Origin: Mycobacterium sp. 155
Lineage (GTDB): Bacteria; Actinomycetota; Actinomycetes; Mycobacteriales; Mycobacteriaceae
Assembly (NCBI RefSeq): GCF_000373905.1
Contig: NZ_KB892705.1
Coordinates: forward strand, 1,753,909 to 1,817,908
Length of the DNA: 64,000 nt
Reading direction: 5' to 3'
The notes beneath the pieces were generated by a model that saw only the letters and a list, made by a program, of their open reading frames with translations, made no database searches and was not told the DNA's origin. Positions within the stretch are counted from its first letter, which is position 1, and each line of letters opens with the position of its first letter. Positions 1 to 8,273 of this stretch are shown piece by piece. A program made the position numbers and the translations under genes.

Positions 1-117
1 GTCGGACTGCTCGGCCGCGACCAGATAGTCGAACTCACGGTCCAGGTGTGGCACTGACAGCATCGGCAGCACCCGCGCGATGGGCTCGTGCTCGGCGGCC
101 TGCCGCGTCGTCGTCAC
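1..117 (-). CDS. priA: Primosomal protein PriA, N-terminal fragment
   Basis: This is the first 39 codons of a minus-strand gene that runs off the left edge. The reading frame gives a segment (EHEPIARVLPMLSVPHLDRE followed by FDYLVAAEQSD) that I recognise as the conserved N-terminus of mycobacterial PriA, the helicase-like protein that restarts collapsed replication forks. The GTG at 117 fits the usual N-terminus; an in-frame ATG at 201 would add 28 residues of arginine-rich, unconserved sequence. The neighbouring esterase also lies beside priA in M. tuberculosis (lipH/lipI, Rv1399c-Rv1402). The helicase domains are outside the window. Identity is fairly sure; the exact start is not. Confidence 0.8.
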   Translation of the reverse strand, partial: MTTTRQAAEHEPIARVLPMLSVPHLDREFDYLVAAEQSD

Positions 118-219
118 GACGCCGATGTACCAGAACGCCCTGACATCCCGGCGAACAACCCGTAGCAGGCTCCGACCACCGCGGCGGCGGTCCACAGCCA
201 TGCTGCGCACCGGTGTGCG

Positions 220-225
220 TACGGT
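220..225 (+). promoter_or_regulatory. -10 box (TACGGT) of a leaderless promoter
   Basis: A TANNNT hexamer ends 6 nt before the GTG at 232. This is the spacing expected if transcription starts at the first base of the start codon. No Shine-Dalgarno sequence is needed in this arrangement. Confidence 0.45.
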
Positions 226-231
226 GACGGA

Positions 232-1182
232 GTGTCTGTTGCTGACGAGAAACCGGCGGTCGATGCCATCCTGCAGAAGGTACTGCAGCTGGTGCCGTTC
301 AAACTCTCCACCGCCAACGGCGTCGACGAGGCCCGACGGCAGTTCAGCGCACTGCCACGCCGCAATGTCCACCCCGAGGTCACGACCGAGGACCGCACGA
401 TCGAGGGCCCGGCAGGCCCGATCCCGGTGCGGGTGTACCGGCCGCCGACGGCCGACGGGGTGACGCTGCCGGTGGTGGTGTTCATCCACGGCGGCGGCTG
501 GTCAGTGGGCGATCTGGACACCTACGACGGCACGGCCCGCGAGCACGCGGTAGGCGCGGACGCAGTGGTGGTGTCGGTGGCTTACCGGCTGGCGCCCGAA
601 CATCCCTACCCGGCCGCCGTCGACGACGCCTGGGCCGCGACCCGGTGGGTGGCCGAGCACGCCGCCGAACTGGATGCCGACCCAGACCGGCTGGCCGTCG
701 CCGGGGATTCGGCAGGCGGCAACCTCAGTGCGGTCGTGGCGCAGCTGGCGCGGGATGCGGGCGGCCCGGCGATCCGGTTCCAGCTGCTCTGGTACCCGGC
801 CACCACCGGCGATACTTCGCTGCCGTCGTTCACGGAGAACGCCGAGGCGCCGGTCCTCGACCTCGCCGCGGTCAAGGGATTCACCAAGTGGTACGTCAGC
901 AAGGACGTCGACTTGGCTCAGCCCCCGGCCACCCTGCTGCCGGCGCGAGCCGAGAACCTGGCCGATCTACCGCCGGCCTACATCGCCACCGCGGGTTACG
1001 ACCCGTTGCGCGACGACGGTGCCCGCTACGCCGAGCTGCTCCGGGCGGCCGGCGTGCCCGTCGAGTTGCACAACGCCGAGACGCTGGTACACGGCTACCT
1101 CGGATACGTGGGGGTGGTGCCCGCCGCGACCGAGGCCTCCGACCGGGCGATGGCAGCGCTGCGAGCGGCGCTGCACGACTGA
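232..1182 (+). CDS. Alpha/beta hydrolase of the hormone-sensitive-lipase type (LipH/LipI-like esterase)
   Basis: A 316-residue esterase or lipase that should hydrolyse short acyl esters. The oxyanion-hole motif HGGGW lies at residues 86-90 and the nucleophile motif GDSAGG at 158-163 (Ser160). Asp257 in GYDPL and His287 in LVHGYLG complete a plausible catalytic triad. There is no signal peptide, so it is probably cytoplasmic. Length matches the HSL family (about 310-320). It is divergent from priA, like lipI/lipH in M. tuberculosis, and I infer it is their orthologue. GTG at 232 is preceded by a TACGGT box 6 nt upstream, suggesting a leaderless mRNA. The physiological substrate cannot be read from the sequence. 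Confidence 0.88.
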   Translation: MSVADEKPAVDAILQKVLQLVPFKLSTANGVDEARRQFSALPRRNVHPEVTTEDRTIEGPAGPIPVRVYRPPTADGVTLPVVVFIHGGGWSVGDLDTYDGTAREHAVGADAVVVSVAYRLAPEHPYPAAVDDAWAATRWVAEHAAELDADPDRLAVAGDSAGGNLSAVVAQLARDAGGPAIRFQLLWYPATTGDTSLPSFTENAEAPVLDLAAVKGFTKWYVSKDVDLAQPPATLLPARAENLADLPPAYIATAGYDPLRDDGARYAELLRAAGVPVELHNAETLVHGYLGYVGVVPAATEASDRAMAALRAALHD

Positions 1183-1259
1183 CTACGCACGGGATTCGGC
1201 AAGTCGACCGGCCGCGATGCCGGGCCCGTTTACTCTGGGGGCGAGCTGAGGAGGCACTG

Positions 1260-1613
1260 TTGAGCGATCACGAAGTGAAGATGATCATCCTGTCGACGGA
1301 CGACCTAGATGAATCGATCCGGTTCTACAGCGAAACCCTGGGTATGGCATTGAAGTTCCGCGATGGCGCCCACTTCGCAGCCCTGGACGGCGGGCCGGTC
1401 ACCGTGGCTCTCGCGACCGCGGTGGATCACCCGATACCCGGGAAGGTCGTGGTCGGTATCAAGACCGCCGATGTCGACGCCGCGGCGAAAGCTGTTGAGG
1501 ACAGCGGCGGCGGCATCGTGACAGGCCCTTACGACGACGCTCACGAACGCCGCGCCGTGGTCTACGACAACAAGGGCAACGGTCTGGTGTTCTACAGCCC
1601 GCTCTCGCGCTAA
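1260..1613 (+). CDS. VOC (glyoxalase/bleomycin-resistance) family protein
   Basis: A 117-residue single-domain protein of the vicinal oxygen chelate fold. Visible hallmarks are the opening beta strand KMIILSTDDLDESIRFYSET, a central strand with VVVGIKTADVDAA, and a C-terminal DNKGNGLVFYSPL strand. VOC proteins bind a metal and act on small molecules (glyoxalases, dioxygenases) or sequester antibiotics; the specific role is unknown. The TTG start at 1260 is chosen because a strong AGGAGG lies just upstream at about 1248-1253. It lies 77 nt after the esterase and may be cotranscribed. A long hairpin follows it. Confidence 0.8.
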   Translation: MSDHEVKMIILSTDDLDESIRFYSETLGMALKFRDGAHFAALDGGPVTVALATAVDHPIPGKVVVGIKTADVDAAAKAVEDSGGGIVTGPYDDAHERRAVVYDNKGNGLVFYSPLSR

Positions 1614-1683
1614 GAAGCGCGGGCGGCGATTGTCCAGCCGCTCACTGCTTTTCGATGCACGCCCATCTCAAGTTCGATGCGTC

Positions 1684-1730
1684 GCTGCGGCTGTGTCAGT
1701 ACCCCTGAGGCGTACTGACACAGCCGCAGC
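1684..1730. terminator. Perfect 19-bp inverted repeat between converging genes
   Basis: Arms at 1684-1702 and 1712-1730 are exact reverse complements of 19 nt, with a 9-nt loop. It lies 70 nt after the VOC gene and 42 nt from the end of the minus-strand lipoprotein gene, so it can act as a bidirectional terminator. There is no T-run, which is common for mycobacterial terminators. Confidence 0.7.
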
Positions 1731-1772
1731 TTCGATCTCGTCGACTATCGATTCACCAGGCAGTCATCGGCG

Positions 1773-2216
1773 TCAGTGACCGCCGGACCGCTGGTTCGAC
1801 TGGGTCTGCCCGCCGTACTGGTTGTGCCCACCGCCATACTGGTCCTGCTCATTGGGACGCTGTTCCTGCCCGGCCGGACGCTGCGGCACGGTCTGCGTGG
1901 ACGTCTCGGTCTCGGTTTGTGTGGCGGTCGCAGTAGCTGTGTCGGTCTGCGTGACGGTATCGGTAGCCGGCGCCTGCCCCTCACCGCCCGCGTGATGGCG
2001 ACCGTCCCCGCCGCTGCCGCCTGACGAGCCACTGCTGTCATCGGCGGTGGTCGCCGTCGTGGTCGGTGTCGTCGTGGTGGTCGAGGTCTTCTCCGGGCTT
2101 GAGCCGTGTGAGCCGCACGCCACCGCGAACGTACCCGCCAGCGCAGCCATGCCGAGAGCGAGCGCTGCCCGCCGACGCCAGGTCGTCGCCGGCTGAGATT
2201 CGATCGTCATTCGCAT
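1773..2216 (-). CDS. Thr/Gln/Gly-rich putative lipoprotein, unknown function
   Basis: A 147-residue exported protein. Residues 13-34 form a signal segment (two arginines, then ALALGMAALAGTFAVAC) ending in a lipobox-like AVAC, so Cys34 may be lipidated. The mature part is low complexity: a run of threonines, a Ser/Gly/Asp stretch, a TQ/TE/TA alternation (about residues 85-110), then Gln/Asn/Gly/Tyr-rich repeats. No enzymatic domain is visible; such sequences are often O-glycosylated or span the cell wall in mycobacteria (inference). GGAAGGA lies upstream, 4 nt from the first ATG and 10 nt from the ATG at 2210, so the shorter start is also possible. Function unknown. Confidence 0.6.
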   Translation of the reverse strand: MRMTIESQPATTWRRRAALALGMAALAGTFAVACGSHGSSPEKTSTTTTTPTTTATTADDSSGSSGGSGGDGRHHAGGEGQAPATDTVTQTDTATATATQTETETSTQTVPQRPAGQEQRPNEQDQYGGGHNQYGGQTQSNQRSGGH

Positions 2217-2362
2217 AGGGTCCTTCCGATTGGGTAAGTAGCAACCGGAACATCCTGGTTAATTGCGATGGGAAAGCACTGGGCTGCATCTGTGTTGACG
2301 CTGTGTGGCCCAGCACACAGCAAAGAATCTGGGCGCGAAAGAGACCGCGTCACCCAATGGCG

Positions 2363-2419
2363 CGAGCAGACACGCAGGCCCCCGAACACCGGCGTGTCGG
2401 AGGCCTGCGTGTCTGCTCG
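2363..2419. repeat. Intergenic palindrome A (terminator-like, GGCGTGTCG core)
   Basis: Exact 18-nt arms at 2363-2380 and 2402-2419 enclose a 21-nt loop that can itself pair. The loop contains GGCGTGTCG at 2391-2399. It starts 11 nt after the metK stop on the minus strand and is a good candidate for the metK terminator. Arms and core resemble palindromes at 11640, 27600 and 44706. Confidence 0.75.
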
Positions 2420-2429
2420 GCAGAAGAAA

Positions 2430-3629
2430 CTAGACCGACGCCTTCAGGTCGTCGACCTTGTCGAGCTGCTCCCAGGGCAGCTCGATGTCGGTGCGACCGA
2501 AGTGTCCGTAGGCTGCTGTCTGCGCATAGATCGGGCGAAGCAGATCCAGGTCGCGGATGATCGCGCCGGGCCGGAGGTCGAACACACTGCTGATGGCCTT
2601 CTCGATGCGCGCGGGATCCACGGTCTCGGTGCCGAAGGTCTCGACGAACAGCCCGACCGGAGCGGCCTTGCCGATCGCGTAGGCCACCTGGACCTCGACG
2701 CGCTCCGCCAGGCCCGCGGCGACGACATTCTTGGCCACCCATCGCATCGCGTACGCGGCCGAGCGGTCCACCTTCGACGGATCCTTGCCGGAGAACGCGC
2801 CGCCACCGTGACGGGCCCAGCCGCCATAGGTGTCGACGATGATCTTGCGGCCGGTCAGACCGGCGTCGCCCATCGGGCCGCCGAGGACGAACTTGCCGGT
2901 CGGGTTGACCAGCAGCCGGTAGTCGGAGGTGTCGAGCGACTCGTGCCCGAGGTCGTTGAGAACGGTGTTGACGACCTTCTCGCGGATGTCGGGGGTCAGC
3001 GTGGAGTCCAAGTCGATGCCGTCGGCATGTTGGGTCGACAGCACCACGGTGTCGAGCCGGACCGGTGTCGTGCCGTCGTACTGGATGGTGACCTGGGTCT
3101 TGCCGTCGGGACGCAGGTAGTCGAGCACACCGTTCTTGCGGACCTCGGTCAGCCGGCGGGCCAGTCGGTGGGCCAGCGCGATGGGCAGCGGCATGAGCTC
3201 AGGGGTGTCCTTGATGGCGTAACCGAACATCAGGCCCTGATCGCCCGCGCCCTGGGCGTCCAGCGGATCCTGCTCGCCCTCGACGCGGGTCTCGTAGGCG
3301 GTGTCGACGCCCTGGGCGATGTCCGGGGACTGCGAACCGATGGCGACGTTGACGCCGCACGAGGCGCCGTCGAAACCCTTGGTGGACGAGTCGTAGCCGA
3401 TCTCCAGAATGCGGTCGCGCACAATCTTGGGGATGTCGGCGTAGGCCGTGGTGGTGACCTCGCCGGCGACATGCACCTGACCGGTGGTGACCATTGTCTC
3501 CACCGCGACCCGCGACTTCGGATCCTGCTCCAGCAGCGCGTCGAGCACAGAGTCGCTGATCGCGTCACAGATCTTGTCGGGATGCCCTTCGGTTACCGAC
3601 TCACTGGTAAACAGGCGACCTTCGCTCAC
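2430..3629 (-). CDS. metK: S-adenosylmethionine synthetase
   Basis: MetK (399 residues; family about 385-403) makes S-adenosylmethionine from methionine and ATP. The N-terminal [13 protein letters not shown] signature (about residues 8-20), the ATP-binding [12 protein letters not shown] segment and the [16 protein letters not shown] loop are all present. It is cytosolic and supplies methyl donor for the whole cell. GTG at 3629 follows GGAAAGGAAGC at suitable distance. It has its own promoter with a perfect TATAAT and so can be transcribed apart from the upstream coaBC operon. A long palindrome follows the stop codon. Confidence 0.97.
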   Translation of the reverse strand: MSEGRLFTSESVTEGHPDKICDAISDSVLDALLEQDPKSRVAVETMVTTGQVHVAGEVTTTAYADIPKIVRDRILEIGYDSSTKGFDGASCGVNVAIGSQSPDIAQGVDTAYETRVEGEQDPLDAQGAGDQGLMFGYAIKDTPELMPLPIALAHRLARRLTEVRKNGVLDYLRPDGKTQVTIQYDGTTPVRLDTVVLSTQHADGIDLDSTLTPDIREKVVNTVLNDLGHESLDTSDYRLLVNPTGKFVLGGPMGDAGLTGRKIIVDTYGGWARHGGGAFSGKDPSKVDRSAAYAMRWVAKNVVAAGLAERVEVQVAYAIGKAAPVGLFVETFGTETVDPARIEKAISSVFDLRPGAIIRDLDLLRPIYAQTAAYGHFGRTDIELPWEQLDKVDDLKASV

Positions 3630-3673
3630 GGTCTGCTTCCTTTCCGTTCAAAACACAAAACTTAGTTAGGCAA

Positions 3674-3702
3674 ATTATATCTCTGCCCAGTTTGCAACCC
3701 AA
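3674..3702 (-). promoter_or_regulatory. SigA-type promoter of metK
   Basis: On the minus strand TTGGGT (3702-3697) and a perfect TATAAT (3679-3674) are separated by 17 nt, giving a short leader of about 40 nt before the metK GTG. This is the closest match to consensus that I noticed in the window. No riboswitch would fit in so short a leader. Confidence 0.7.
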
Positions 3703-3716
3703 GCGTCTGGGACGCT
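3702..3716. terminator. Small hairpin after coaBC
   Basis: AGCGTC and GACGCT pair around a 3-nt loop, 41 nt after the coaBC stop on the minus strand. It touches the metK -35 hexamer. A weak terminator at best. Confidence 0.3.
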
Positions 3717-3756
3717 GTCGCGCAAGACTTACCCGCACCGAGAATCCGACGTCCCC

Positions 3757-5001
3757 TCAGGCGGCGCGGTTGCGCAGGAAAGCCGCAATCGAGTCCACGA
3801 TACGGGTCGCCATCAGCGTTTTCGATCCGTGTTCCAGGGCGGCTTCGGTACCATCTGAGCCCAGCAACCATCCATCGTTGTGGTCCACTTCGAACGCCCG
3901 GTTCTCTCCCACCGCGTTGACAACGAGCAGGTCACAGCCCTTGCGTTGCAGTTTGGCCCTGGCATGGAACAGCACGTCACCATTGGCGTCACCGGTCTCG
4001 GCGGCGAACCCGACGATCGCGCGCATGTTTGGCAATTGCCCGTCAGCCCGGGCCCGGACCGCACCCGCGAGCACATCGTCGTTGCGGACCAGATCGATCG
4101 AGCTCGGCTCCGTTTTGCCCTTCTTGATCTTGCTGGTAGCCACATGGGCGGGCCGGAAATCGGCCACCGCGGCCGCCATCACCAGGACGTTCACGCCCGA
4201 GGCGTACTTGGACACCGCGTCGCGCAGCTGAGTCGCTGAACCGATGTGCACCACGTCTACGCCGGCCGGGTCGATCAGCCCCGCGGTATTGCCGGCGATG
4301 AGCGTCACCTCGGCACCGCGCTGGGCCATCACCCGCGCCATGGCGTAGCCCTGCTTCCCCGAACTGCGGTTACCGATGAAGCGCACCGGGTCGAGAGGTT
4401 CTCGGGTACCGCCTGCGGTCACCAGGGCCTTGACGCCGGACAGGTCATAGGGCAGGGCGTCGCCGCGATCGAGCAGCAACTGGGCCAGGGTGGTGATCTC
4501 CTCGGCCTCGGGCAGGCGGCCCGCGCCGCTGTCCGATCCGGTCAGCCGACCCGACGCCGGCTCCAGCACCACAGCGCCTCGCCGGCGCAGCGTCGCGACA
4601 TTGTCGACGGTCGCCGGATGAAACCACATCTCGGTGTGCATGGCAGGCGCGAACAGCACCGGACATCGCGCGGTCAGCAGGGTGGCGGTCAACAAATCGT
4701 CGGCCCGGCCCGCGACGGCGCGGGCCAACAGATCTGCGGTGGCCGGCGCGACGACGACCAGATCGGCCTCCTGACCGATCCGCACGTGTGGGACCTCGTG
4801 CACGTCTTCGAACACACCGGTGTGCACCGGATTACCCGACAACGCCTCGAAAGTGGCAGCGCCGACGAACCGCAGCGCCGACTCAGTCGGAGCCACTCGC
4901 ACGGAGTGGCCGGCCTCAGTCAGCTGTCGGACCACCGTGCATGCCTTGTACGCGGCGATACCGCCGGCGACCCCGACAACGATTCGCTTGCGCGCACTCA
5001 C
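3757..5001 (-). CDS. coaBC: Bifunctional phosphopantothenoylcysteine decarboxylase / phosphopantothenate-cysteine ligase
   Basis: CoaBC (Dfp) carries out two steps of coenzyme A synthesis: joining cysteine to 4'-phosphopantothenate and decarboxylating the product. Residues 1 to about 185 form the FMN-binding decarboxylase (VGVAGGIAAYKA at the N-terminus, PAMHTEMW further on). Residues about 190-414 form the CTP-dependent synthetase (VTAGGTREPLDPVRFIGNRS). Length 414 matches mycobacterial Dfp. It starts 18 nt after rpoZ, in the order mihF-gmk-rpoZ-coaBC conserved in mycobacteria, and is probably cotranscribed with them. Confidence 0.96.
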   Translation of the reverse strand: MSARKRIVVGVAGGIAAYKACTVVRQLTEAGHSVRVAPTESALRFVGAATFEALSGNPVHTGVFEDVHEVPHVRIGQEADLVVVAPATADLLARAVAGRADDLLTATLLTARCPVLFAPAMHTEMWFHPATVDNVATLRRRGAVVLEPASGRLTGSDSGAGRLPEAEEITTLAQLLLDRGDALPYDLSGVKALVTAGGTREPLDPVRFIGNRSSGKQGYAMARVMAQRGAEVTLIAGNTAGLIDPAGVDVVHIGSATQLRDAVSKYASGVNVLVMAAAVADFRPAHVATSKIKKGKTEPSSIDLVRNDDVLAGAVRARADGQLPNMRAIVGFAAETGDANGDVLFHARAKLQRKGCDLLVVNAVGENRAFEVDHNDGWLLGSDGTEAALEHGSKTLMATRIVDSIAAFLRNRAA

Positions 5002-5019
5002 GAGCCGGCCCGTGCCTGG

Positions 5020-5343
5020 TTATTCGCCCTCGGTGTGCTCGAGCAGATCCTCGTGGATCTCCCGCATCGCGATGGACAGCGGCTTCTCCTGCAGGCCTGG
5101 CTCGACCAGCGGGCCGACATATTCGAGAATGCCGTCGCCGAGTTGGTTGTAGTAATCGTTGATCTGACGTGCGCGCTTGGCGGCGTAGATCACCAGGGCG
5201 TACTTGCTCGACGCGCGGTCCAGCAACTCGTCGATGGGCGGGTTTGTGATGCCCAGCGGCGTGTCATAAGCGCTGACGGCGGATGAATCGGTGCCCAAGC
5301 CGCCCACAGCGGTCAGCTGCGCATCGGCATGCGGGGTGCTCAC
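5020..5343 (-). CDS. rpoZ: RNA polymerase omega subunit
   Basis: Omega (107 residues) assists folding and assembly of the beta-prime subunit of RNA polymerase. The segment [20 protein letters not shown] followed by KRARQIN is the RPB6/omega core, and the C-terminus shows the longer actinobacterial form. GTG at 5343 is preceded by AGGAGACC. It lies between gmk and coaBC in the usual order. Confidence 0.96.
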   Translation of the reverse strand: MSTPHADAQLTAVGGLGTDSSAVSAYDTPLGITNPPIDELLDRASSKYALVIYAAKRARQINDYYNQLGDGILEYVGPLVEPGLQEKPLSIAMREIHEDLLEHTEGE

Positions 5344-5432
5344 GAAAAGGTCTCCTGGCGGTTATACGTGAATGCTTCTGGATTAGTGGCGGGTAACTCC
5401 CGGGCCCGGTCGATTCGGGCATGAGGCCCAGG

Positions 5433-6041
5433 TCAGTTCTGGCCCACCAGCAAGGATACCAATTCGGCGCATGCCGAATCCAACCGGCGGTTCACCACGA
5501 CCTGGTCAAAGTCACCCTGAGCGGCCATTTCGGCCCGAGCTGTCTGCAGGCGCCTGGCCATCACCTCGGGGGTCTCGGTGCCCCGCCCGGACAATCGGCT
5601 CACCAGTTCGTCCCAGCTGGGCGGCGCGAGGAAGACCGTGATGACCTCGGGCATGGCCTGTTTGACGGCCTTGGCACCGGCCAGATCGACCTCGATCAGC
5701 ACCGGATGCCCCGCCCGGGTGGCGTCCCGCACCGGTTGCCCGGGGGTACCCGATCGATGCAGGCCACCGTGGATCTCGGCCCATTCCAGCAGAGCTCCGG
5801 TCTCGATCAACTCCTGGAATCGCTCGGGGCTGACGAAGAAGTAGTCGACTCCGTCCACCTCACCGGGCCGCGGGGCCCTCGTCGTGACGGAGACGGAGAA
5901 ATACAGGTCGGGAAGCCGTTCCCGTAGGCAACGGACCACGGTGGACTTCCCGACGGCAGAGGGACCGGACAACACCACGACACGGGCTGTGCCAGCGGAC
6001 TCATCGCCCACGTGATGTCCGGTCCCTCGGCCGGCGCTCAA
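5433..6041 (-). CDS. gmk: Guanylate kinase
   Basis: Gmk phosphorylates GMP to GDP with ATP. The P-loop GPSAVGKST is at residues 26-34. The GMP-binding part ([18 protein letters not shown]) and lid residues follow, and [13 protein letters not shown] marks the nucleotide-binding strand. Length is 202; family about 190-210. The TTG at 6041 lies 10 nt after the mihF stop, and the N-terminal 20 residues before the core are variable, so an in-frame GTG further down could also be used. Downstream of the regulator mIHF and upstream of rpoZ, as in other mycobacteria. Confidence 0.95.
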   Translation of the reverse strand: MSAGRGTGHHVGDESAGTARVVVLSGPSAVGKSTVVRCLRERLPDLYFSVSVTTRAPRPGEVDGVDYFFVSPERFQELIETGALLEWAEIHGGLHRSGTPGQPVRDATRAGHPVLIEVDLAGAKAVKQAMPEVITVFLAPPSWDELVSRLSGRGTETPEVMARRLQTARAEMAAQGDFDQVVVNRRLDSACAELVSLLVGQN

Positions 6042-6051
6042 TCTGTGCGCC

Positions 6052-6369
6052 TCAGGACTGATCGAACTTCTCCAGCAGGGCCTTGCGCTGCCGGTCGCCG
6101 AGGCCGCGCAACCGGCGGGTCGGAGCGATCTCCAGTTCGGTCATGATCTCCTGTGCCTTGACCTTGCCAACCTTGGGCAGGGCCTCCAGCAGCGCGGAAA
6201 CCTTCATCTTGCCCAAGACCTCGTCGGTCTCAGCGTCGGTGAGCACCTGCTTGAGGTTGGTGCCGCCGCGCTTGAGCCGTTCCTTCAGTTCGGCTCGCGC
6301 TCGACGTGCGGCAGCAGCCTTCTCCAACGCTGCCGCGCGCTGTTCGTCGGTCAACTGGGGAAGGGCCAC
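6052..6369 (-). CDS. mihF: Mycobacterial integration host factor mIHF
   Basis: A 105-residue nucleoid-associated DNA-binding protein, essential in M. tuberculosis and known for aiding L5 phage integration. The alpha-helical sequence, with [20 protein letters not shown] and the C-terminal [18 protein letters not shown], is nearly invariant in the genus. I place the start at the GTG at 6369 because GGAGACGGAGGAACC lies directly before it and it gives the experimentally known 105-residue form; an ATG at 6408 would add 13 unconserved residues. First gene of mihF-gmk-rpoZ-coaBC. Confidence 0.96.
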   Translation of the reverse strand: MALPQLTDEQRAAALEKAAAARRARAELKERLKRGGTNLKQVLTDAETDEVLGKMKVSALLEALPKVGKVKAQEIMTELEIAPTRRLRGLGDRQRKALLEKFDQS

Positions 6370-6872
6370 GGTTCCTCCGTCTCCTGGCGATTTCTCTTCG
6401 GCCATCACTTGTGTTGTTCGGCTGGAATGCGAACCAGCCAGCGACGACGACCGTACCCACGCGGGCTGACGAAAGCTAACCCCACCCCCTGGTTACAGAA
6501 CTAAAAGCCCAGCGTGTAGTGCGCCGTGGTGATACGCCGAAATCGGGTCCAATGCAGCCGAGTGCGCTCTCGGTTACGTCGGCGGATGCGAATATCTTTG
6601 CGCATCAAAGGTTTTCGCGCGTGCTGCAGCCGATCTGGTACAAGCATGCCGCCGTCACGACAAGCGGCGATCACCGGACGCAGCGCGAAACCGAGAAAAT
6701 TTTCGCTGGTCACGGCGTGTCGGGCGTGTCGGGGAAGCCGCGTGACAACCACGACAACCCACCGCCCATGTGATGCCTAACGCCCGCCTAGCCCCGACAA
6801 AGCTAATACACAGCATAGCTAAATAACGTCGGCGATGTCGGGTACAACACTCCATTCGGAGGGAAGCTGGAC
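6370..6872. other. Non-coding stretch upstream of mihF and the Gly/Pro-rich gene
   Basis: About 500 nt lie between two divergent genes. I find no open frame with protein-like composition. It holds a 6-bp hairpin (6685-6690 with 6701-6706), a tandem GGCGTGTCG pair at 6714-6731, the same 9-mer found in palindromes A and D, and an AT-rich segment at about 6797-6830 likely to carry the promoter of the gene at 6873. A long mihF leader is likely but cannot be placed. Confidence 0.4.
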
Positions 6873-7361
6873 ATGGATATCAAGCGTCTGACCTGCGCAT
6901 CGGCCGTGACTGTCGCGGTCAGCGCGGCGGCCCTGACCTTGGGTACAGGGGTCGCCGCCGCCCAACCGGGTCCGCCGCCGTGCAATTTCGGAAACTGCCA
7001 GGGCCCCGGCGGGCCTGACCACGGGCCCGGCGGTCCTGATCGGGGACCAGGCGGACCCGACCGCGGCCCTGGTGGGCCCGATCGTGGCCCTGGCGGACCC
7101 GGGAACTGGCAGGGTGGGCCCGGGGGTCCGGGCGGGCCTGATCGTGGCCCGGGAGGCTGGCAGGGCGGTGACGACCACGGCGGCGATCACCGGTGGGATC
7201 CGCCACCACCTCCACCGCCGAATCTCGGCTGGCGTGGGATCGACCAGGGCCGCTGGGACCACCAACCGTTCAACTACAACGGCAGCTGGGTGACCCCGGT
7301 GTTCGACCAGGGGTACAACGCCTGGGGCTTCTGGCTGTTCGGCATCTGGATCCCGCTGTGA
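6873..7361 (+). CDS. Secreted Gly/Pro-rich repeat protein, unknown function
   Basis: 162 residues with a clear Sec signal peptide (hydrophobic core about residues 8-28, cleavage likely after GVAAAQP). The mature part has four or five copies of a GPGGPDR heptad-like repeat, then GNWQGG units, a run of prolines, and an apparently folded C-terminus rich in Trp, Asn and Phe (WRGIDQGRWDHQPFNYNGSW and a terminal FGIWIPL). Similar small secreted proteins occur in fast-growing mycobacteria; function is unknown. The start follows CGGAGGGAAG. It occupies the site of PE15/PPE20 in M. tuberculosis but is not a PE or PPE protein. Confidence 0.7.
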   Translation: MDIKRLTCASAVTVAVSAAALTLGTGVAAAQPGPPPCNFGNCQGPGGPDHGPGGPDRGPGGPDRGPGGPDRGPGGPGNWQGGPGGPGGPDRGPGGWQGGDDHGGDHRWDPPPPPPPNLGWRGIDQGRWDHQPFNYNGSWVTPVFDQGYNAWGFWLFGIWIPL

Positions 7362-7411
7362 TCGGGTGACAGGACCATCGCCGGTTGGCGGCGGGTCGTC
7401 GAATACGGCGG

Positions 7412-7431
7412 CCCGCCGTCCGCACGGCGGG
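7412..7431 (+). terminator. Intrinsic-type terminator
   Basis: CCCGCCGT (7412-7419) and ACGGCGGG (7424-7431) form an 8-bp GC-rich stem with a 4-nt loop, followed by TTCTGTT. It lies between the secreted-protein gene and the converging pyr operon. Confidence 0.65.
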
Positions 7432-7458
7432 TTCTGTTGCGACGCACGAGGTACCGCG

Positions 7459-8271
7459 TCAGGTCAGATAAGCGACCGCGTCGCGCATCCGCTCGGCGGC
7501 CGCCCGCAACTCTTCGACCGCGGGGCCCGCGCGCAGCACCTCACGTGACACCGCGGGCAACAACTGTTGTGCGCCCCCGAGGCCGCCGAGCGACTCCGCA
7601 CGGCCGCCCTGCGCCCCGACCCCCGGTACCAGCACGGGACCGCGCAAGCTGCTCAGGTCTGGCGGCTCGGTCACGGTGGCACCCACGACGACACCCAACG
7701 AACCACCGGCGATCCGGTTCGCCTCGGACACCGCGTCGACGATCGATTGCGCCACAGTGCGGTCGGTGTGATCCCCGACCAGCGCACGCTGCACGCCCGC
7801 ACCCTCCGGGTTGGACGTGGCGGCGAGAACGAACACACCGCGACCGTTTGCCACCGCAGTGTCCAGCAACGGCTGCAGCGAACCGAACCCCAGATATGGC
7901 GAGGCGGTCACCGCATCGGCGGCCAACGGCGAGTCACCCGCCCAGGCCGCCGCGTATGCAGCCATCGTGGAGCCGATGTCGCCGCGTTTGGCATCGGCCA
8001 GCACGAGCACCCCGGCTTCGCGCAGCGCCGCCATGGTGTCCTCCAAGACAGCGAAACCTGCCGCACCGTAAGCCTCGAAGAAGGCCACCTGCGGTTTGAC
8101 GATCGCGAAGTCGGTGAACGCCGTCATGCAGATGTCGCAGAACCTCCGCAGCCCCTCGACGTCGGCATCCAGACCCCAAGCCCGCAACAACTCGGGATGC
8201 GGATCGATGCCGGGGCACAGCGGGCCCCGTCGCGCAACCGCCGCGGTCAGCCGTTCGCCGAATCCGGCCAT
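7459..8271 (-). CDS. pyrF: Orotidine 5'-phosphate decarboxylase
   Basis: PyrF (270 residues) converts OMP to UMP, the last step of de novo pyrimidine synthesis. The active-site sequence DAKRGDIG lies at residues 93-100, and [10 protein letters not shown] near the N-terminus is typical of the longer type found in actinobacteria. Last gene of the pyr operon; its ATG lies 2 nt after the carB stop, so translation is probably coupled. Confidence 0.96.
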   Translation of the reverse strand: MAGFGERLTAAVARRGPLCPGIDPHPELLRAWGLDADVEGLRRFCDICMTAFTDFAIVKPQVAFFEAYGAAGFAVLEDTMAALREAGVLVLADAKRGDIGSTMAAYAAAWAGDSPLAADAVTASPYLGFGSLQPLLDTAVANGRGVFVLAATSNPEGAGVQRALVGDHTDRTVAQSIVDAVSEANRIAGGSLGVVVGATVTEPPDLSSLRGPVLVPGVGAQGGRAESLGGLGGAQQLLPAVSREVLRAGPAVEELRAAAERMRDAVAYLT

Positions 8272-8273
8272 GG

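Noticed and set aside
2268..3665. Plus-strand open frame of 465 codons opposite metK
   Set aside because: Complete overlap with metK on the other strand; composition typical of a shadow frame.
3630..3673. SAM riboswitch in the metK leader
   Set aside because: The leader is only about 40 nt and shows no fold of a known SAM riboswitch.
6501..6780. Several small frames in the gap upstream of mihF
   Set aside because: Composition is unlike a protein on either strand, none has a convincing SD or leaderless promoter, and the frames overlap each other.
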